Shown: positions 62,501 to 64,000 of the stretch, piece by piece
Position numbering within the stretch: the stretch's first letter is position 1
How the letters are laid out: every line of letters begins with the position of its first letter
DNA from: a virus
Virus record (IMG/VR): IMGVR_UViG_3300032240_001151
Location: 26,113 to 90,112 of that record
Strand: one strand, 5' to 3'
Length of the DNA: 64,000 nt
Notes under the pieces: model-generated
Seen by the model: the letters and a program-made list of their open reading frames with translations, nothing else
Database searches by the model: none
Told to the model about the DNA's origin: nothing
Translations under genes and position numbers: made by a program

Positions 62501-64000
62501 AGCGGTTCATCTGGAAGCACAGGTTCTTCTGGCTCTACTGGTAGTTCTGGCTCATCTGGTTCTACAGGTACATCTGGTTCTTCTGGAACTAGCGGTTCTA
62601 CGGGAACAAGTGGATCTTCAGGATCAACTGGTACTAGTGGTACATCCGGTTCCACGGGAACTTCAGGTAGTACAGGAACCAGTGGTTCAAGTGGAAGTAC
62701 TGGTACAAGCGGAAGCTCAGGAACAAGTGGATCAAGCGGGTCTAGTGGAAGTACCGGTACATCAGGTTCTAGTGGTAGTACAGGAAGTAGTGGCTCATCA
62801 GGATCTACTGGTAGCTCAGGTAGCACTGGCACCTCAGGTTCAACAGGAACGTCAGGTAGTAGTGGTTCTACTGGTACAAGTGGTAGTACAGGATCGTCTG
62901 GCTCTAGTGGTAGTTCTGGTTCTTCTGGCAGCACTGGTACAAGTGGGACATCTGGCTCATCCGGCACTTCTGGAAGTACAGGAACATCAGGTAGTAGTGG
63001 GACAGGATTTAACACTATAAGTAACCCAGCACTAGGTAGAGTATTAGTGTCTGATGGAACAACAAATGCAGCTACAGCGTCAGCTACATTAATTGTAAAC
63101 AATGAAAATGTTGTTATTACAGGAAGTTTAATCACTAGTGGATCTAACAAATTAATAGGAAATACACAATTAACAGGTTCATTGTCAATTTCTGGATCTA
63201 CAACTCAAATAGGAAGTAATACTTTAATTGGAAACACTGTATTATCAGGTAGTCTTATAATATCAGGGTCTCAAGGTACAACAATACCAAATATTCAAAT
63301 TTATGGTGATGTAAATCAAACAGGCTATACTAGATATTTACCAATATCATCAACTATAGATACTACAGTATCCGCCTCTTATATTTTTGTAAGTGGATCT
63401 ACAGGTGATTTGTATTTTTCTCAAAATGGTGCTGGATATTCTAACCTTGTTCGTTTACGTTGGTTAGAAGGAAATTTATATACCGGTTTATTAGGAGGAG
63501 GTGTCCTAAGTTCAACACTAGGATCAACAACATTTAACTTATCCTCAGGTTCAGGCATTATAGTAACATTAAATGCTAGTACAGGAAGTGCTGACCCATA
63601 TCCAACAGTACAATATATTACTTGGCCTAATTTTACAAATGTACCCATTACCAATTCAGGTTCAGCTAAAATTACGTACGTTAGCATAACATTAGCCGGA
63701 GCTATTAATCAACAAATAGTCCCTATTGGTTCATCAGATATTAATCAATGGGATACTCAAGTTGAAATAGGTGTTGTATTACATTTGTCTGGTAGTGTAT
63801 CTACCGGTGTTTATAATGCACCTCAATTAGCATACGGGTTTGCTCAAAGAACAGATGACTTTTTAAGAGCTTTTGGGCCATTAAAAATATCAGGCCATAC
63901 ATTACAAGCTAGTGGTAGTTCACCAACATTAAGTATTAAAAAATCAAGCGGTACTGCTTACAATAATGGATCTAACTATGTTAATAATCCAAATCATCCA
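59600..64000 (+). CDS. Giant tail fibre with Gly-Ser-Thr stalks (3' end outside window)
   Basis: Open from ATG 59600 to the window end, 1467 residues without stop. The N-terminus AQILKLRRSAIPGAKPTISQ and IEFGEVAMNTADGKLFMK form a fibre attachment domain typical of such proteins. Three repeats of about 133 residues follow (from residues 115, 248 and 381), each with a Y-x-D/N-L/M-G-I-N-S signature, the first two with NLxIG and VGIN/IGIN motifs. TAQTLIVQTITSS modules at about 591 and 896 precede Gly-Ser/Thr arrays at 645-843 and 950-1136. The rest is beta-rich. A C-terminal chaperone would lie beyond the window. Confidence 0.85.
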   Translation, partial: MAQILKLRRSAIPGAKPTISQIEFGEVAMNTADGKLFMKVSGSGGDSVIEIGANSATGNVSGSIYYIPVFTGPNSVGTSSIYQSGSFTSIRNATAPQDPNNPDILYVNGDGVDTYNLISAHGNLNDFVQINVQNYNSGVSSSSDIVATSDIGTETSSYVNLGINSSNYNIVGSVGGALDAYLYASDSNLLIGSTATDKKVIIFTGGQNALENARVYIDPGGTVGINTSTITSGNPESLYIEAINNLTYNLITAKSNVNSYSQINIQNRSDGPNASSDFVATADTGDENQRYIDMGINSSGYSAGSYIGGSLDAYLYSNSENLYIGNAATGKEIIIFNGGYNTETNARIWIHDQGTIGINTEVYNYTNPPSLQIQAANNSTYNLVQIKGDVNNYSQVAITNASPGNMASSDLALYNNVDSDNQLSGYIDLGINSTNYVPNPDYPGYGGHAYLFTDSNNLIIGSIADTASLSFFVGSKNQDTGSKLSLNSNNQHTMTGSLDISGSLYIASSLGITAFSSNIDTLLLTGSAIITGSLIVTGSVNVEGGITGSLYGTASWAENVRTASYSNTSISASYSETASSADNFTVRGTLTAQTLIVQTITSSIEYVTGSTHFGTVIQNTHEFTGSVAISGSLTINGIPYTSATSGTSGTSGISGSTGSSGTSGTSGSTGTSGTSGSSGSSGTSGQTGSSGTSGTSGSSGISGSSGSSGSTGSSGSTGTSGTSGSSGINGTSGSTGTSGSSGSSGSTGTSGSSGSTGTSGTSGSTGSSGSTGSSGSSGSSGSTGSSGTSGSTGSSGTSGTSGSSGTSGSTGSSGSTGTSGTSGTSGSTGTSGTSGTSGSSGTGFNTINSPAIGRVLISDNSNNAATASAVITVNGGVNISGSTVVTGSLTVSNTITAQTLIVQTITSSVEFVTGSTHFGTIVTNTHEFTGSLSISGSLTINGTSYTAATSGTSGTSGSSGTRGSSGSSGSSGSTGSSGSTGSSGSSGSTGTSGSSGTSGSTGTSGSSGSTGTSGTSGSTGTSGSTGTSGSSGSTGTSGSSGTSGSSGSSGSTGTSGSSGSTGSSGSSGSTGSSGSTGTSGSTGTSGSSGSTGTSGSTGSSGSSGSSGSSGSTGTSGTSGSSGTSGSTGTSGSSGTGFNTISNPALGRVLVSDGTTNAATASATLIVNNENVVITGSLITSGSNKLIGNTQLTGSLSISGSTTQIGSNTLIGNTVLSGSLIISGSQGTTIPNIQIYGDVNQTGYTRYLPISSTIDTTVSASYIFVSGSTGDLYFSQNGAGYSNLVRLRWLEGNLYTGLLGGGVLSSTLGSTTFNLSSGSGIIVTLNASTGSADPYPTVQYITWPNFTNVPITNSGSAKITYVSITLAGAINQQIVPIGSSDINQWDTQVEIGVVLHLSGSVSTGVYNAPQLAYGFAQRTDDFLRAFGPLKISGHTLQASGSSPTLSIKKSSGTAYNNGSNYVNNPNHP
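61532..62128 (+). repeat. Gly-Ser/Thr-coding array 4
   Basis: About 199 codons of Gly-[Thr/Ser]-Ser units with single GQTGSSG and GINGTSG interruptions and a mixed set of Ser and Gly codons. Confidence 0.85.
62447..63007 (+). repeat. Gly-Ser/Thr-coding array 5
   Basis: About 187 codons of the same unit, ending GSSGTGFNTI like arrays 2 and 4. Together with its upstream module it is a divergent tandem copy of the array-4 unit, offset by 915 bases. Confidence 0.85.

Noticed and set aside
1-64000. Alternative genetic code with reassigned stop codons
   Set aside because: TAA, TAG and TGA all end well-defined genes (for example TAA at 43322, TAG at 35078, TGA at 14145), and no core gene has an internal stop.

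Overview
The window is 64 kb of a T4-like myovirus genome, AT-rich and densely packed, with every supported gene on the + strand. It holds recognisable counterparts of T4 gp6, gp61, gp17, gp20, gp21, gp22, gp23, gp13, gp14 and gp15, but in an order unlike T4. No rRNA, tRNA, CRISPR array or insertion sequence was seen. The host is probably a member of the Bacteroidota. The evidence is three TAnnTTTG-type (Bacteroidota -7) promoter elements, a signal peptide ending in SLSSFSQ, the rarity of Shine-Dalgarno sequences, and PKD/leucine-rich-repeat adhesin domains typical of that phylum.

Layout. (1) 1-12.8 kb: baseplate and tail module, with the end of a gp6-like wedge protein, a GH19 lysozyme, a giant gp7/gpI-like protein and several virion proteins, ending in a 955-residue protein with mucin-like Pro/Thr linkers. 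(2) 12.9-20.6 kb: a sugar cassette behind a host-type promoter (Skp1-type GlcNAc transferase, GT-B transferase, GT25, GT11 fucosyltransferase, FkbM methyltransferase, UDP-galactopyranose mutase), coupled to two Pro/Thr-rich virion-type proteins. (3) 20.6-22.5 kb: GIY-YIG-like protein, DNA primase and an unknown gene. (4) 22.6-31.6 kb: nucleotidyltransferase-like protein and many small proteins. Several start with a short leader resembling the T4 capsid-targeting sequence. The block ends in an overlapping Rz/Rz1-like pair. (5) 31.6-43.4 kb: terminase, portal, prohead core proteins, protease, scaffold and major capsid protein, closed by an intrinsic terminator. (6) 43.4-47.5 kb: PhoH and neck/tail-completion proteins. 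(7) 47.5-54.6 kb: tail fibres, one with long Gly-Ser-Thr arrays and a self-cleaving S74 chaperone. (8) 54.6-59.5 kb: a second glycosyltransferase cassette, including a TibC/BAHT-like protein O-heptosyltransferase fused to a GT4 domain. (9) 59.6-64 kb: another giant Gly-Ser-Thr-rich fibre running off the window.

The most interesting inference is a phage-encoded virion glycosylation system. Two glycosyltransferase operons lie among at least six virion proteins made largely of Ser/Thr-rich low-complexity stalks. One sugar gene is translationally coupled to such a protein, and one enzyme belongs to a family known to O-glycosylate repeat-rich adhesins. Two further systems stand out. One is a set of candidate head-packaged proteins with cleavable N-terminal leaders. 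The other is an apparent promoter split: TAnnTTTG elements precede the sugar and primase genes, while an ATATTTATA box recurs in front of structural transcription units.
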